From positions 1 through 41,800 of the forward strand of contig LGFQ01000004.1 of NCBI GenBank assembly GCA_001508935.1: a stretch of DNA of 41,800 bases, read 5' to 3'. Shown one piece after another: positions 32,001 through 41,800 of the stretch. The position numbers and the translations under genes were made by a program. Source of the stretch: Synergistales bacterium 54_24. Lineage in GTDB: Bacteria; Synergistota; Synergistia; Synergistales; Thermosynergistaceae. The notes beneath the pieces were generated by a model that was not told the DNA's origin, did not search any database, and saw only the letters and a program-made list of their open reading frames with translations. Numbering within the stretch: position 1 is the stretch's first letter; each line of letters starts with the position of its first letter.

Positions 32001-32623
32001 AAGAGGTAGGAAAGCTCAAGTCGATAAAGCGCGAGGGAGAAACGATAACTCTCGAGGTTAACGCCCCCTTCGTCTCAAGAGATATAGCGCTGGGCAGTTC
32101 TGTAGCTGTCTCGGGGGTATGCCTCACGGTTGTGGGTGTTAAGGGGGACATCTTCGTAGCGGAGATGATGGAAGAAACGGCTAAGAAGACAAAACTCTCC
32201 TTTCTGCGCCCTGGAGAGCTTCTGAATCTCGAGAGGTCGCTGAAGCTTTCTTCGCGCCTCGACGGGCATATAGTGCAAGGACACGTGGAGGGCATGGGAA
32301 TTATCTCAAGGGTAGTGGGCGGCAAGCGCACAAAGGTTATGTGGATAAAGACAGAAGAAGAGGTCTTTCGATATATCGTGCCGAAGGGATCCGTCGCCGT
32401 AGACGGCGTCAGCCTTACCGTGATAGAGATGGAAGGGAGCGCCTTTTCTGTAGGCCTCATACCGGCGACGCTCGAAAGCACCACACTCGGAAAGTCAAGA
32501 GAGGGAGACCAGGTCAACATCGAAACGGATATCCTTGGTAGATATATCGAACGTTTCCTCCACAGTGACAAAGAAGCTTCTTCGCTCACATGGGAGAAGC
32601 TTTCTCGCTACGGCTGGTTATGA
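31982..32623 (+). CDS. ribE: Riboflavin synthase alpha subunit
   Basis: Dismutates two lumazines to riboflavin. 213 aa from ATG 31982, 7 nt after GGAGGTAAGG. Seen: [13 protein letters not shown]-terminus, two internal lumazine-binding repeats each with a G-x-S-V-A-V-x-G-V/S-C/S-L-T pattern ([13 protein letters not shown] near residue 40 and [13 protein letters not shown] near 140), and [11 protein letters not shown]. Overlaps ribD by 19 nt. Confidence 0.96.
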   Translation: MFTGIIEEVGKLKSIKREGETITLEVNAPFVSRDIALGSSVAVSGVCLTVVGVKGDIFVAEMMEETAKKTKLSFLRPGELLNLERSLKLSSRLDGHIVQGHVEGMGIISRVVGGKRTKVMWIKTEEEVFRYIVPKGSVAVDGVSLTVIEMEGSAFSVGLIPATLESTTLGKSREGDQVNIETDILGRYIERFLHSDKEASSLTWEKLSRYGWL

Positions 32624-32645
32624 TAATTTGCAGGGGGGAAGGATT

Positions 32646-33890
32646 TTGACGCAAACGTCATCGACGAGCACATTCTGTAGAGTGGATGAGGCCCTCGAAG
32701 ATATCCGCCAGGGAAAGATGATAATCGTGGTGGATGACGAGGAAAGGGAAAACGAGGGCGACTTGCTCATGGCAGCGGAAAAGGTGAGGCCTGAAGATAT
32801 AAACTTCATGGCCAAATACGGTAGAGGCCTGATATGCGCCCCGATAACTCAAGATAGAGCACGCGAGCTTCAGCTCGACTTTATGGTGCCGCGTAATACG
32901 GATCGCCATGGGACGGCTTTCACCATTACGGTCGACGCCGCTAAGGGGACGACTACAGGCATTTCAGCGGCCGAACGGGCACTGACGTGCCGGCTTTTGG
33001 CCGATCCATCTGCTGGCCCGGACGACTTCCGCCGTCCTGGCCACGTCTTCCCGCTCGTAGCCAGGAAGGGTGGGGTGCTGAAGCGAGCCGGACACACGGA
33101 AGCCGCAGTGGACCTATCACGTCTCGCCGGCTTGCAGCCCGCCGGCGTCATATGCGAGATAATGAACGACGATGGCACTATGGCCAGGGTCCCAGACCTG
33201 GTCCAATTTGCGGAGAGGCATGGGCTTAAAATACTAACCATTGCTGCACTGATACGCTATCGTCACGAGAGGGAGTGCCTAGTTGAAAGGGTTTCGAGCG
33301 TCCATTTGCCCACGATCTACGGCGATTTTATGGCTCACGCGTATCGCTTTATACTTGACGAGTCGCCGGAGCGGCTTCACATAGCGCTCGTTAAAGGAGA
33401 CCTGACGGCGGAGACGCCGGTATTGGTCAGGGTGCACTCCGAATGCCTCACGGGAGAGGTTTTCGGTTCGCTCAAGTGCGATTGCGGCCAACAGCTCCAT
33501 AAGGCCATGGAACTCATTGAAAAAGAGGGCATGGGGGTGCTCCTTTACATGCGCCAAGAGGGGAGGGGTATAGGCCTGCTTCCAAAATTGAAGGCCTACG
33601 AACTTCAAGAGAAGGGGCTTGATACTGTGGAAGCAAACTTGGCATTGGGCTATCCTCCCGATCTGCGCGATTACGGGGTAGGCGCTCAGATCCTCGTTCA
33701 TCTGGGATTGCGCAAGATTCGCCTTATGACGAATAATCCTAAAAAGATCGTTGGTTTGAGAGGGTACGGACTTGAGGTGGTGGAGAGGGTTCCTATCGAA
33801 ATCCCGCCTAACTCTTACAACCAAAATTACCTCAGGACTAAGCAAGATAAATTGGGCCACCTTTTGCACATCCGTGATTTTATCGGTTAA
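32646..33890 (+). CDS. ribBA: Bifunctional DHBP synthase / GTP cyclohydrolase II
   Basis: Makes both riboflavin precursors. About 414 aa from TTG 32646, which follows GGGGGAAGG; upstream frame to 32535 lies inside ribE and is not family-like. Seen: DHBP synthase with [29 protein letters not shown] and RRPGHVFPL; cyclohydrolase II with [21 protein letters not shown] (zinc Cys, split here at about residues 290-310), [20 protein letters not shown] and NNPKKI. Both halves keep their catalytic residues. Confidence 0.95.
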   Translation: MTQTSSTSTFCRVDEALEDIRQGKMIIVVDDEERENEGDLLMAAEKVRPEDINFMAKYGRGLICAPITQDRARELQLDFMVPRNTDRHGTAFTITVDAAKGTTTGISAAERALTCRLLADPSAGPDDFRRPGHVFPLVARKGGVLKRAGHTEAAVDLSRLAGLQPAGVICEIMNDDGTMARVPDLVQFAERHGLKILTIAALIRYRHERECLVERVSSVHLPTIYGDFMAHAYRFILDESPERLHIALVKGDLTAETPVLVRVHSECLTGEVFGSLKCDCGQQLHKAMELIEKEGMGVLLYMRQEGRGIGLLPKLKAYELQEKGLDTVEANLALGYPPDLRDYGVGAQILVHLGLRKIRLMTNNPKKIVGLRGYGLEVVERVPIEIPPNSYNQNYLRTKQDKLGHLLHIRDFIG

Positions 33891-33923
33891 ATCAAGAATT
33901 TGTCGATAGGGGATGATGAGAAG

Positions 33924-36464
<2,541 letters not shown>

Positions 36465-36591
36465 TACACACACTCTCTCCTTTTTCGATCCAAGATACAC
36501 TTTGTATGATCATAGCCTTGTCGTATATGGGTATGATACAATAACTTTGACCTTATAGCGATCACATCTTGCCTCGAAGGGAGGCCCGACA
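36465..36591. promoter_or_regulatory. Divergent region with TATGATCATA palindrome
   Basis: 127 bp between the DUF2993 gene and the glycosyltransferase fusion. A perfect 10-bp palindrome (36505-36514) and a GTAT...ATAC imperfect repeat (about 36523-36539) lie amid several -10-like sequences (TATGAT, TACAAT). No single promoter has both boxes well spaced. Confidence 0.35.
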
Positions 36592-38322
36592 GTGGAAAGT
36601 AGCCTTGTATGGGGCCAAATCGCCATAGTAATGATCACAGCGATCGTCTGTCTTTTGATTCACAAAAGCCTGAAGAGAGTTCTTTTGCCTGACCAAAGGG
36701 ATTATGTGCGCGACCTTACGCTGACCGGGAGCATAGCCCTGCTCGCAATAGCGATAGGCTCCAGGTCTGCTCAGGTCGTGGTAGCCTTCGCCATTCTGGC
36801 CTTAGTGGTCGGCATAGCGCGCAGATATTACCCTCATCGGTTTTGGTCTCTTGCATATATACTTATCGGCCTGTTTTTTTCCGCTTTCGGCCCCAGGATA
36901 TCCTTCATGAGCCTGCCTCGAGGGGAGTATTATTATTTCTCGCCGTGGGCTTCGATAATGGTAACCACAATTTGGATGGCGCTCTTTCCCCTTCTACTTC
37001 AAGAACTGGACCAAACTCCGGGCCTCATGGGCCACTTGTTAGCGGTCGTATGGCTGTTGATGTCTATAGTGACGTTCGTACTTCCGCAGCACACACCGGA
37101 CGCCGTCTGGCTTTCAGCGGCGGGATTGGCCTTTACGGCCGTGTTTTGGAGCCGTCATGGACATCCCTTCCGCCGCTTAGGGGAACCGCTTGCCGGAATG
37201 TGGGGGGTCCTCATAGCTGGTACATCGATCCTGGGGGTGAGCAAAGGGGTGACGTTCACCGTGCTGTTATTCTTGCCTTTGGGGCTTTTCGCCCTTCCTA
37301 TTTTAGAAACGTCGCTCTATGTGGCAAGCAGAGCCTTTGCCGTGGATTTAGCTCGCTTTCCGTCGCTGTATCGCCGCTTTATATCGATGGGCATCGATCA
37401 TCCCAAAGCGATAAGGCTGGTCGCTCTGGTGTGCATGTGCCTCGGCGGTGCCGTCGCTTCTTCCGAGTTGCCATTAGGCTGGGCCTCGCGCCCTCTTACG
37501 GTGGCCTTTCTGAGCGCCGGCGTAGCAGTTGTATTGGGCAGCACCAGAAAGCTCTTGCCTAAAAGTGATATGCGATGGCCCGTATTATGGGGTATACGGG
37601 TGGATAATGTATCGCTCGCCTATGTCCTCTCTAAAGTCTGCGGATGGATCGAATCTGGAGGCTTTGCACGCTATGTGGTTACGCCCGACGCGTTGGCTGC
37701 TTATAGAAGCCGCACCGATGCGAACTATCGGCGAATCGTCAGGGCCGCTGATATGGTTTTGCCCGACGGAGTAGGGTTGATCTGGGGTTTGAGATGCCTC
37801 GGATACAAAGTGCAGGAACGGATAGCTGGCGTAGAGTTTATGGATCAACTTTGCAGAGTCGCCGCAGCGCAAGGATGGCCTGTGTATTTGTTGGGCGGTA
37901 AACCTGGCGTGGCCGAAGAGGCGGCTTGTAGGTTATCCGCAAGATATCCGGGCCTTGTCGTAGCCGGTGTTCATGACGGTTACTTTGATGAGACTCAAGA
38001 TGCCTCAATATGCGAAGAGATCCGAAATTCCGGCGCGCGGTTGCTATTTGTCGGCATGGGTTCACCGAAACAGGAAATCTGGATCGATCGGAACCTGAAG
38101 GGTTTGAACGGCATGGTCAGCGTGGGCGTGGGGGGGAGTTTCGACGTGCTGTCGGGACGCCTGAAGAGGGCCCCTGTTTTTTGGCAAAGGATGGGGCTCG
38201 AGTGGTTATACAGGACCGTTCAAGAGCCGTGGAGGATAAAACGCGTCAGTCGCTTGCCCATCTTCGCAATATTAGTCATAATGACGCGCCTGGGCGTAGA
38301 CAGGTGGAGGGAGGAACAGTGA
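36592..38322 (+). CDS. Polytopic membrane domain fused to WecG/TagA-family (GT26) glycosyltransferase
   Basis: 576 aa. GTG start 7 nt after GGGAGG. Residues about 1-320 contain roughly nine hydrophobic spans. The segment FALPILETSLYVASRAF (about 234-250) followed by LYRRFISMGIDHPKAIRLV resembles the P-x-x-DT...HLHHRL...G-x-S region of TagO/WecA/MraY GlcNAc-1-P transferases, but the Asp and His residues are not conserved and no DDxxD or GDTGS motif is seen. Residues about 340-560 are GT26: TPDA (Thr364), LPDGVGL (Asp392), YLLGGKPGVAEEA, VGMGSPKQE, GVGGSFDVLSG and EWLYRTVQEPWRIKR. Thr364 and Asp392 are spaced as in characterised TagA. Likely adds a sugar to an undecaprenyl-PP-linked acceptor at the membrane. 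Overlaps the CBS gene by 4 nt. Confidence 0.85.
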   Translation: MESSLVWGQIAIVMITAIVCLLIHKSLKRVLLPDQRDYVRDLTLTGSIALLAIAIGSRSAQVVVAFAILALVVGIARRYYPHRFWSLAYILIGLFFSAFGPRISFMSLPRGEYYYFSPWASIMVTTIWMALFPLLLQELDQTPGLMGHLLAVVWLLMSIVTFVLPQHTPDAVWLSAAGLAFTAVFWSRHGHPFRRLGEPLAGMWGVLIAGTSILGVSKGVTFTVLLFLPLGLFALPILETSLYVASRAFAVDLARFPSLYRRFISMGIDHPKAIRLVALVCMCLGGAVASSELPLGWASRPLTVAFLSAGVAVVLGSTRKLLPKSDMRWPVLWGIRVDNVSLAYVLSKVCGWIESGGFARYVVTPDALAAYRSRTDANYRRIVRAADMVLPDGVGLIWGLRCLGYKVQERIAGVEFMDQLCRVAAAQGWPVYLLGGKPGVAEEAACRLSARYPGLVVAGVHDGYFDETQDASICEEIRNSGARLLFVGMGSPKQEIWIDRNLKGLNGMVSVGVGGSFDVLSGRLKRAPVFWQRMGLEWLYRTVQEPWRIKRVSRLPIFAILVIMTRLGVDRWREEQ

Positions 38323-38783
38323 CTATAACCGCAAAAGATCTAATGCACCGAGACCTCACTGCGGTTGCAGAGGACGATTTGGTGCTCGATGCGGTGCGCA
38401 TCTTATACATGCAGCGCCTTTCCGGCTTGCCAGTCGTAAGGAATGACTGGATACTGGTGGGCTTTCTCTCGGAGAGCGACATTCTAAGGTTTGCCCTGCC
38501 AACTTATCTGGAAATATTAGCCCAGAAGGGCTTCTTGGACAATTCGGAAGGAAATCTCATAGAGCGTCTCGGCAGGTTGGGACATAAGTCGGTAGGGGAG
38601 TTCATGAATCGCGATCCGATATGTGTCGAGCCTGAGGTTAGCCTCATGACTGTGGCAGATTTGATGATACGGAAGAGAATAAAACGCCTCCCCGTAGTGA
38701 AAGAAGGGAGGCTTCTCGGTATCATAGACCGCAGCGCCTTTTGCGAATTTCTAATGGAGGAAGCCCATGAAGGAAGACCATAG
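38319..38783 (+). CDS. CBS-domain pair protein
   Basis: 154 aa, nothing but a Bateman module: CBS1 (about residues 1-60, DLMHRDLTAVAEDDLVLDAV, LSGLPVV, GFLSESDIL) and CBS2 (about 85-150, FMNRDPICVEPEVSLMTVA, IKRLPVV, GIIDRSAF). Such pairs usually bind adenine nucleotides. The true start is GTG 38319 (GGAGGGAGG upstream, overlapping the previous stop); the frame is open far upstream but that part is not a gene. It overlaps the first V-ATPase gene by 17 nt, so it is translationally tied to the ATPase operon. Confidence 0.9.
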   Translation: MTITAKDLMHRDLTAVAEDDLVLDAVRILYMQRLSGLPVVRNDWILVGFLSESDILRFALPTYLEILAQKGFLDNSEGNLIERLGRLGHKSVGEFMNRDPICVEPEVSLMTVADLMIRKRIKRLPVVKEGRLLGIIDRSAFCEFLMEEAHEGRP

Positions 38784-39114
38784 CGCGACCTGGGACGTGG
38801 AGGCCGAGCTTGAGCGCTGTAGGCTACAACTGGAAGAACAGCTTGAGGCTAAGCGAAAAACCTTAGAAAAACGGCGCCTTGAGGCGCTTGAGCGCCTGGA
38901 GGAACTGGAGGAACTTTCCCTTAAGCAAGCCATGGAAAAGTGGAAGGAGCTCGAAGCTGACCTCGCCCAAGAGGAAGAGAGGTTAAGAACAGAAATGGAG
39001 GAAAAGTACCGGCGTCTAACCGATACGATAGATCGAAATGCCCTTCTCGGTGAGATCGTCGATTTTGCCGTGAGTGCAATCCTCGGTGAGTCTGGAGGGG
39101 ATATAAAAGCGTGA
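38767..39114 (+). CDS. V/A-type ATPase peripheral-stalk subunit (H/G type)
   Basis: 115 aa, almost entirely charged heptad coiled coil from about residue 10 to 90, then a short hydrophobic C-terminus LLGEIVDFAVSAIL. This matches AhaH/NtpF-like stalk subunits, which pair with subunit E. Position directly before subunit I is standard. ATG behind GGAGG; overlaps the next gene by 4 nt (GTGA). Sequence alone is low complexity, so the call leans on context. Confidence 0.8.
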   Translation: MKEDHSATWDVEAELERCRLQLEEQLEAKRKTLEKRRLEALERLEELEELSLKQAMEKWKELEADLAQEEERLRTEMEEKYRRLTDTIDRNALLGEIVDFAVSAILGESGGDIKA

Positions 39115-41024
39115 TAGTGGAGATGGTTCGCGTTGCCGTATGGGGAATCGGCAGCGAAAAGGATGCAATCGTAGAAGAACTCCACGAGTTGGGCATGCTA
39201 CACCTCGATATTCCGAGCGCTCCGCCGCTTTCCAGCGAGGAACTTAAAGGATTGCGCCTGCTCGGCGCTACAATTCTGGGCATGGTAGAAGCTTTAGGTT
39301 GGAAAGAGTGGGACAAGATCAGCGATGAAACCCTCTTAGGGGCCAGAGGAAAGATCCGATTTGAAAGCCCGGAAGTTGTAGACGAAATAGCGAAGAGCTT
39401 GGAAGAGTTCAAAAGGAGGCTGCACCTCCTCCTCGAAGAGCGTTCGTCCTTGATGGAGACGTTGAGATCTCTCAGGATGACCCATCAAATAGCGTATCAT
39501 TTCCAAACCTTCCTCGAGGAGGAAGTGTCCAAGGGCAAGTGCGTATCAATATGGCGGCTCGATCACAAATCTCATGCCAGAGCGCTCTCCCAATTGAGGT
39601 CGCGTCTTAAAGTTGTCACTTCGCCGAAAGAAAGGCCTTACCTTTCACATCACAGCGTACAGCTTAAAGACAACGAGGCAATTTTGGCCATAAGCGTAGA
39701 CCCTCAAGGCGAAGAAATAGCGGAGGATTTCATGCGCTTAACCGGTGGGATGCCGTGGCATCCACCGGACGAAACAAAGGGAGAAGGTCTCCTCAAATCC
39801 ATTGAAGCGCTTGAAAAGAAGCTCTCTTGGGTGCCTAAAAGACTAAAATCCATAGACGAGGAGCTCGAGAGATGTAGGGAGGAATGGGGCCCTCACTTGG
39901 CCGCGCTCTATTTTTTGATCGAAGAAAAATTAGACCAACTGACAGTTAAGCAGCTTGCGGTCAAAGAAAACGGAGGCATGTTCGTCATCGAGGGATGGAT
40001 ACCGGAGGAAGTGCTGGAAACTCTTACCGCAAGGCTAAAGGAGCGCTTTAACGGTAGGATTTTAATACAATGGCGCTACCCCTCAAGCGAGGAATGGCAC
40101 GAGGTCCCTACTGCGTTGGACAATCCCTCCCAATTTAAACCCTTCGAGATCTTCCTTAAACTCCTTCCAGTACCCCGTTACGACGAGATGGATCCCACCG
40201 CTTTGATCGCCATCTTTTTCCCTTTCTTCGCGGGGTGTATGGTTGGAGACATCGGCTACGCAGTAATTATGGGCGTGCTGGGGTGGCTCTTGCGGCGCAA
40301 GTGCAAAAGAGAGCTGTGGCGCGACATCGGGTCTGTTATCATCCACATGGCCTGTTGGAGCGCCTTCTGGGGAGTCGCCTTTGGCGAGCTTTTCGGGGAC
40401 CTCGGGCATCGCCTCATCCATATGGAACCCTTATGGGTGGAACGCAGCCAGGCAGTTTTGCCCGTGATTTCTTTTAGCGTAGGCCTTGGCGTCGTACATG
40501 TGCTTTTGGGGTTATTCGTCGGTTTTTTGCACGGCCTCAGGCACAAGGATAATCACATGTGGATGGAACGCTTGGCCAACATATTGCTCATAACGGCACT
40601 GATAATCGCTTTGGTGCACGTCAAGGGATGGCTTCCGAAGTCGTTTTTCACTCTTTCAATCTCAATTACCATCGTGGGATTGCTCCTTCTCCTCAAGGTC
40701 GGCTTTCTCGGAGGGCTCGTGGAGACCATAGGAGCTGTGGGAAACATTTTGAGCTACGTGCGCATAGCCGCCATAGGGCTTTCATCGGCCATCTTGGCCG
40801 TCGTAGCGTCTCGTTTCGTCGATGCCCTGGGGGTATCTTTTATCGGCATCTTCTTGGCACTTTCTATTCATCTTCTAAATCTGATTTTAGCGGTAGCCGG
40901 ATCTGGCCTGCACGCAGCCCGCTTGCATTACGTGGAATTTCTGGGGAAGTTCTACAAGGGCGGCGGGAAGGAATACAAACCATTCGCAAGGAAAAGGGGG
41001 AGCCTCGTGTGGAAAAGGCGTTAA
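39111..41024 (+). CDS. ntpI: V/A-type ATPase subunit I (a subunit)
   Basis: 637 aa membrane stator that holds the ion half-channels. GTG at 39111 coupled to the preceding gene; ATG 39123 is an alternative. Seen: hydrophilic N-terminal half (about 1-345) with coiled coils, then about seven membrane spans starting at DPTALIAIFFPFFAGCMVGD, and the essential-arginine helix LSYVRIAAIGLSSAILA (Arg551). The C-terminus LHYVEFLGKFYKGGGKEYKPF is the family tail. Confidence 0.95.
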   Translation: MIVEMVRVAVWGIGSEKDAIVEELHELGMLHLDIPSAPPLSSEELKGLRLLGATILGMVEALGWKEWDKISDETLLGARGKIRFESPEVVDEIAKSLEEFKRRLHLLLEERSSLMETLRSLRMTHQIAYHFQTFLEEEVSKGKCVSIWRLDHKSHARALSQLRSRLKVVTSPKERPYLSHHSVQLKDNEAILAISVDPQGEEIAEDFMRLTGGMPWHPPDETKGEGLLKSIEALEKKLSWVPKRLKSIDEELERCREEWGPHLAALYFLIEEKLDQLTVKQLAVKENGGMFVIEGWIPEEVLETLTARLKERFNGRILIQWRYPSSEEWHEVPTALDNPSQFKPFEIFLKLLPVPRYDEMDPTALIAIFFPFFAGCMVGDIGYAVIMGVLGWLLRRKCKRELWRDIGSVIIHMACWSAFWGVAFGELFGDLGHRLIHMEPLWVERSQAVLPVISFSVGLGVVHVLLGLFVGFLHGLRHKDNHMWMERLANILLITALIIALVHVKGWLPKSFFTLSISITIVGLLLLLKVGFLGGLVETIGAVGNILSYVRIAAIGLSSAILAVVASRFVDALGVSFIGIFLALSIHLLNLILAVAGSGLHAARLHYVEFLGKFYKGGGKEYKPFARKRGSLVWKRR

Positions 41025-41227
41025 TAGCTTTGGCAGCAGCCCTCGCAGTGAGCATTCCAGCTTTAGCGACGGCCTACGCGCAAGCAAGGATCGGAAGCGC
41101 AGGAGCTGGCACAGTGGCGGAGAAACCGGAGACAGCGGGCACAATGATCATCCTCGAAGCCATTCCCGAGACGATGGTCATCTTGGGCTTCGTTGTGGCA
41201 ATCATGCTCATCCTCCAGTTCGCATAA
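41009..41227 (+). CDS. ntpK: V/A-type ATPase subunit K (c ring proteolipid)
   Basis: 72 aa single hairpin. GTG 41009 behind GGGGGAG, inside the end of ntpI (16-nt overlap); the frame is open far upstream but that part is a shadow. Seen: helix 1 with ALATAYAQARIGSAGAG (Gln25), polar loop AEKPE, helix 2 LEAIPETMVILGFVVAI with ion-binding Glu54 in PET. This is the short 8-kDa form rather than the duplicated 16-kDa form. Confidence 0.9.
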   Translation: MEKALIALAAALAVSIPALATAYAQARIGSAGAGTVAEKPETAGTMIILEAIPETMVILGFVVAIMLILQFA

Positions 41228-41231
41228 CGAG

Positions 41232-41800
41232 ATGCCTGATCTACCGCGCTTTGCGGCTACCGAAGAAGAAATCGAGGCGTTCAAGCGTTCTCTAAATGAA
41301 GAATACGAGCGCAAGATCTCCGATTTGGAGAAGCGCCTCGAAAGGGAGTTGGAGGAGCTGATCGCGAACTCTCGCTCGGCGGTAGAGAAAAGGGTCATAG
41401 CTATCCAGCAAGATCTGAATAGGCGCTACGACGAAAACCTTAAGCTGGTTGCAAGACGCACGCAAAAGTTGGGAAGAGAAAGGCTCCTCGCCTTTTCCGA
41501 TGAATTGCTACTGTCAGCCGAAAAGCGCATAACGAAGACATTAATGACGATAAGACAAGACGAAGAGCGCTACGCAAGGGCAATGAGGACACTCTTAAAT
41601 GAGGCGCTGAGGGAAATAGACGGGATGGCGGTTGTAGTCGTGGGAAGAGGCGATGGAAGGTTTTTATCTCAGTGCGATAGAGTGTCGGCCGTGCGCGAGG
41701 AGGACATACCTTTAGGAGGATGCACGGTGACGGATGCAGAGGGAGAGAGGATTGTCGACAACACGTTTGAAGGACGATGGAAGAGGATCAAGAAATCGAT
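41232..41800 (+). CDS. ntpE: V/A-type ATPase subunit E (3' end beyond window)
   Basis: Partial: at least 189 codons, open to the window edge. ATG 41232 begins 4 nt after ntpK stops. Seen: a long N-terminal coiled coil (EEEIEAFKRSLNEEYERK onward to about residue 100) with ARRTQKLGRERLLAF, then a globular part with AVVVVGRGDGRFL and GGCTVTDAEGERIVDNTF, which matches the C-terminal GGV...D-G-x-I-x-x-N-T-F/L pattern of subunit E. It would bind the H/G subunit as peripheral stalk; catalytic subunits should follow downstream. Confidence 0.9.
   Translation, partial: MPDLPRFAATEEEIEAFKRSLNEEYERKISDLEKRLERELEELIANSRSAVEKRVIAIQQDLNRRYDENLKLVARRTQKLGRERLLAFSDELLLSAEKRITKTLMTIRQDEERYARAMRTLLNEALREIDGMAVVVVGRGDGRFLSQCDRVSAVREEDIPLGGCTVTDAEGERIVDNTFEGRWKRIKKS

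Overview
The window looks like a contiguous, gene-dense stretch of a bacterial chromosome. It has moderate GC, strong Shine-Dalgarno sites, many 4-base ATGA/GTGA stop-start overlaps, and no mobile elements, CRISPR arrays or rRNA. Gene content and order (veg-ispE, scpAB-rluB-cmk-plsC, yicC-remA-gmk-rpoZ-coaBC-priA, selAB, a Thermotoga-type ferredoxin, a V/A-type ATPase operon) best fit a Synergistota-like anaerobe, possibly a moderate thermophile. That assignment is inferred from gene content and order; no marker phylogeny was possible.

Layout. 1-560: 3' part of a nicotinamidase gene (minus), cut by the window edge. 761-4089: selA-selB, the selenocysteine insertion machinery. 4114-5346: veg and ispE behind a near-consensus promoter. 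5515-5945: ferredoxin, then a CAU tRNA with its own promoter and terminator. 5966-19067: a long plus-strand housekeeping run (RNase HI, trpS, scpA-scpB, rluB, HDOD protein, cmk, plsC, hflX, yicC, remA, gmk, rpoZ, coaBC, a PriA-like protein, der). 19162-19440: HU. 19446-24497 is on the minus strand: ksgA, tRNA-Pro(GGG), a three-gene operon of one GNAT and two D-Ala-D-Ala-ligase-like ATP-grasp proteins with a structured leader of about 250 nt, and an M42 aminopeptidase. 24672-29358: M20 peptidase (+), DUF72 protein (-), a soluble DegS-like histidine kinase (+), cysS (-). 29420-35689: uvrC, the complete riboflavin set ribD-ribE-ribBA-ribH, and serS. 35664-36464: a secreted DUF2993 protein (-). 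36592-41800: a membrane-domain/TagA-type glycosyltransferase fusion, a CBS-pair protein, then V-type ATPase subunits H/G, I, K and E (E cut by the window edge).

Most of the window is core housekeeping. Four things stand out. (1) The two Ddl-like ATP-grasp genes plus GNAT form a tightly overlapping operon; both ATP-grasp proteins lack the N-terminal Ddl signature, so the operon probably makes or modifies an unknown peptide-like metabolite. (2) The priA-position gene keeps the eight zinc cysteines but has lost essentially every helicase motif. (3) The TagA glycosyltransferase is fused to a polytopic domain resembling a catalytically dead TagO/WecA. (4) UvrC lacks about 110 residues between its UVR motif and its RNase H-like nuclease domain. 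Convergent genes overlap or nearly touch, with almost no room for terminators.
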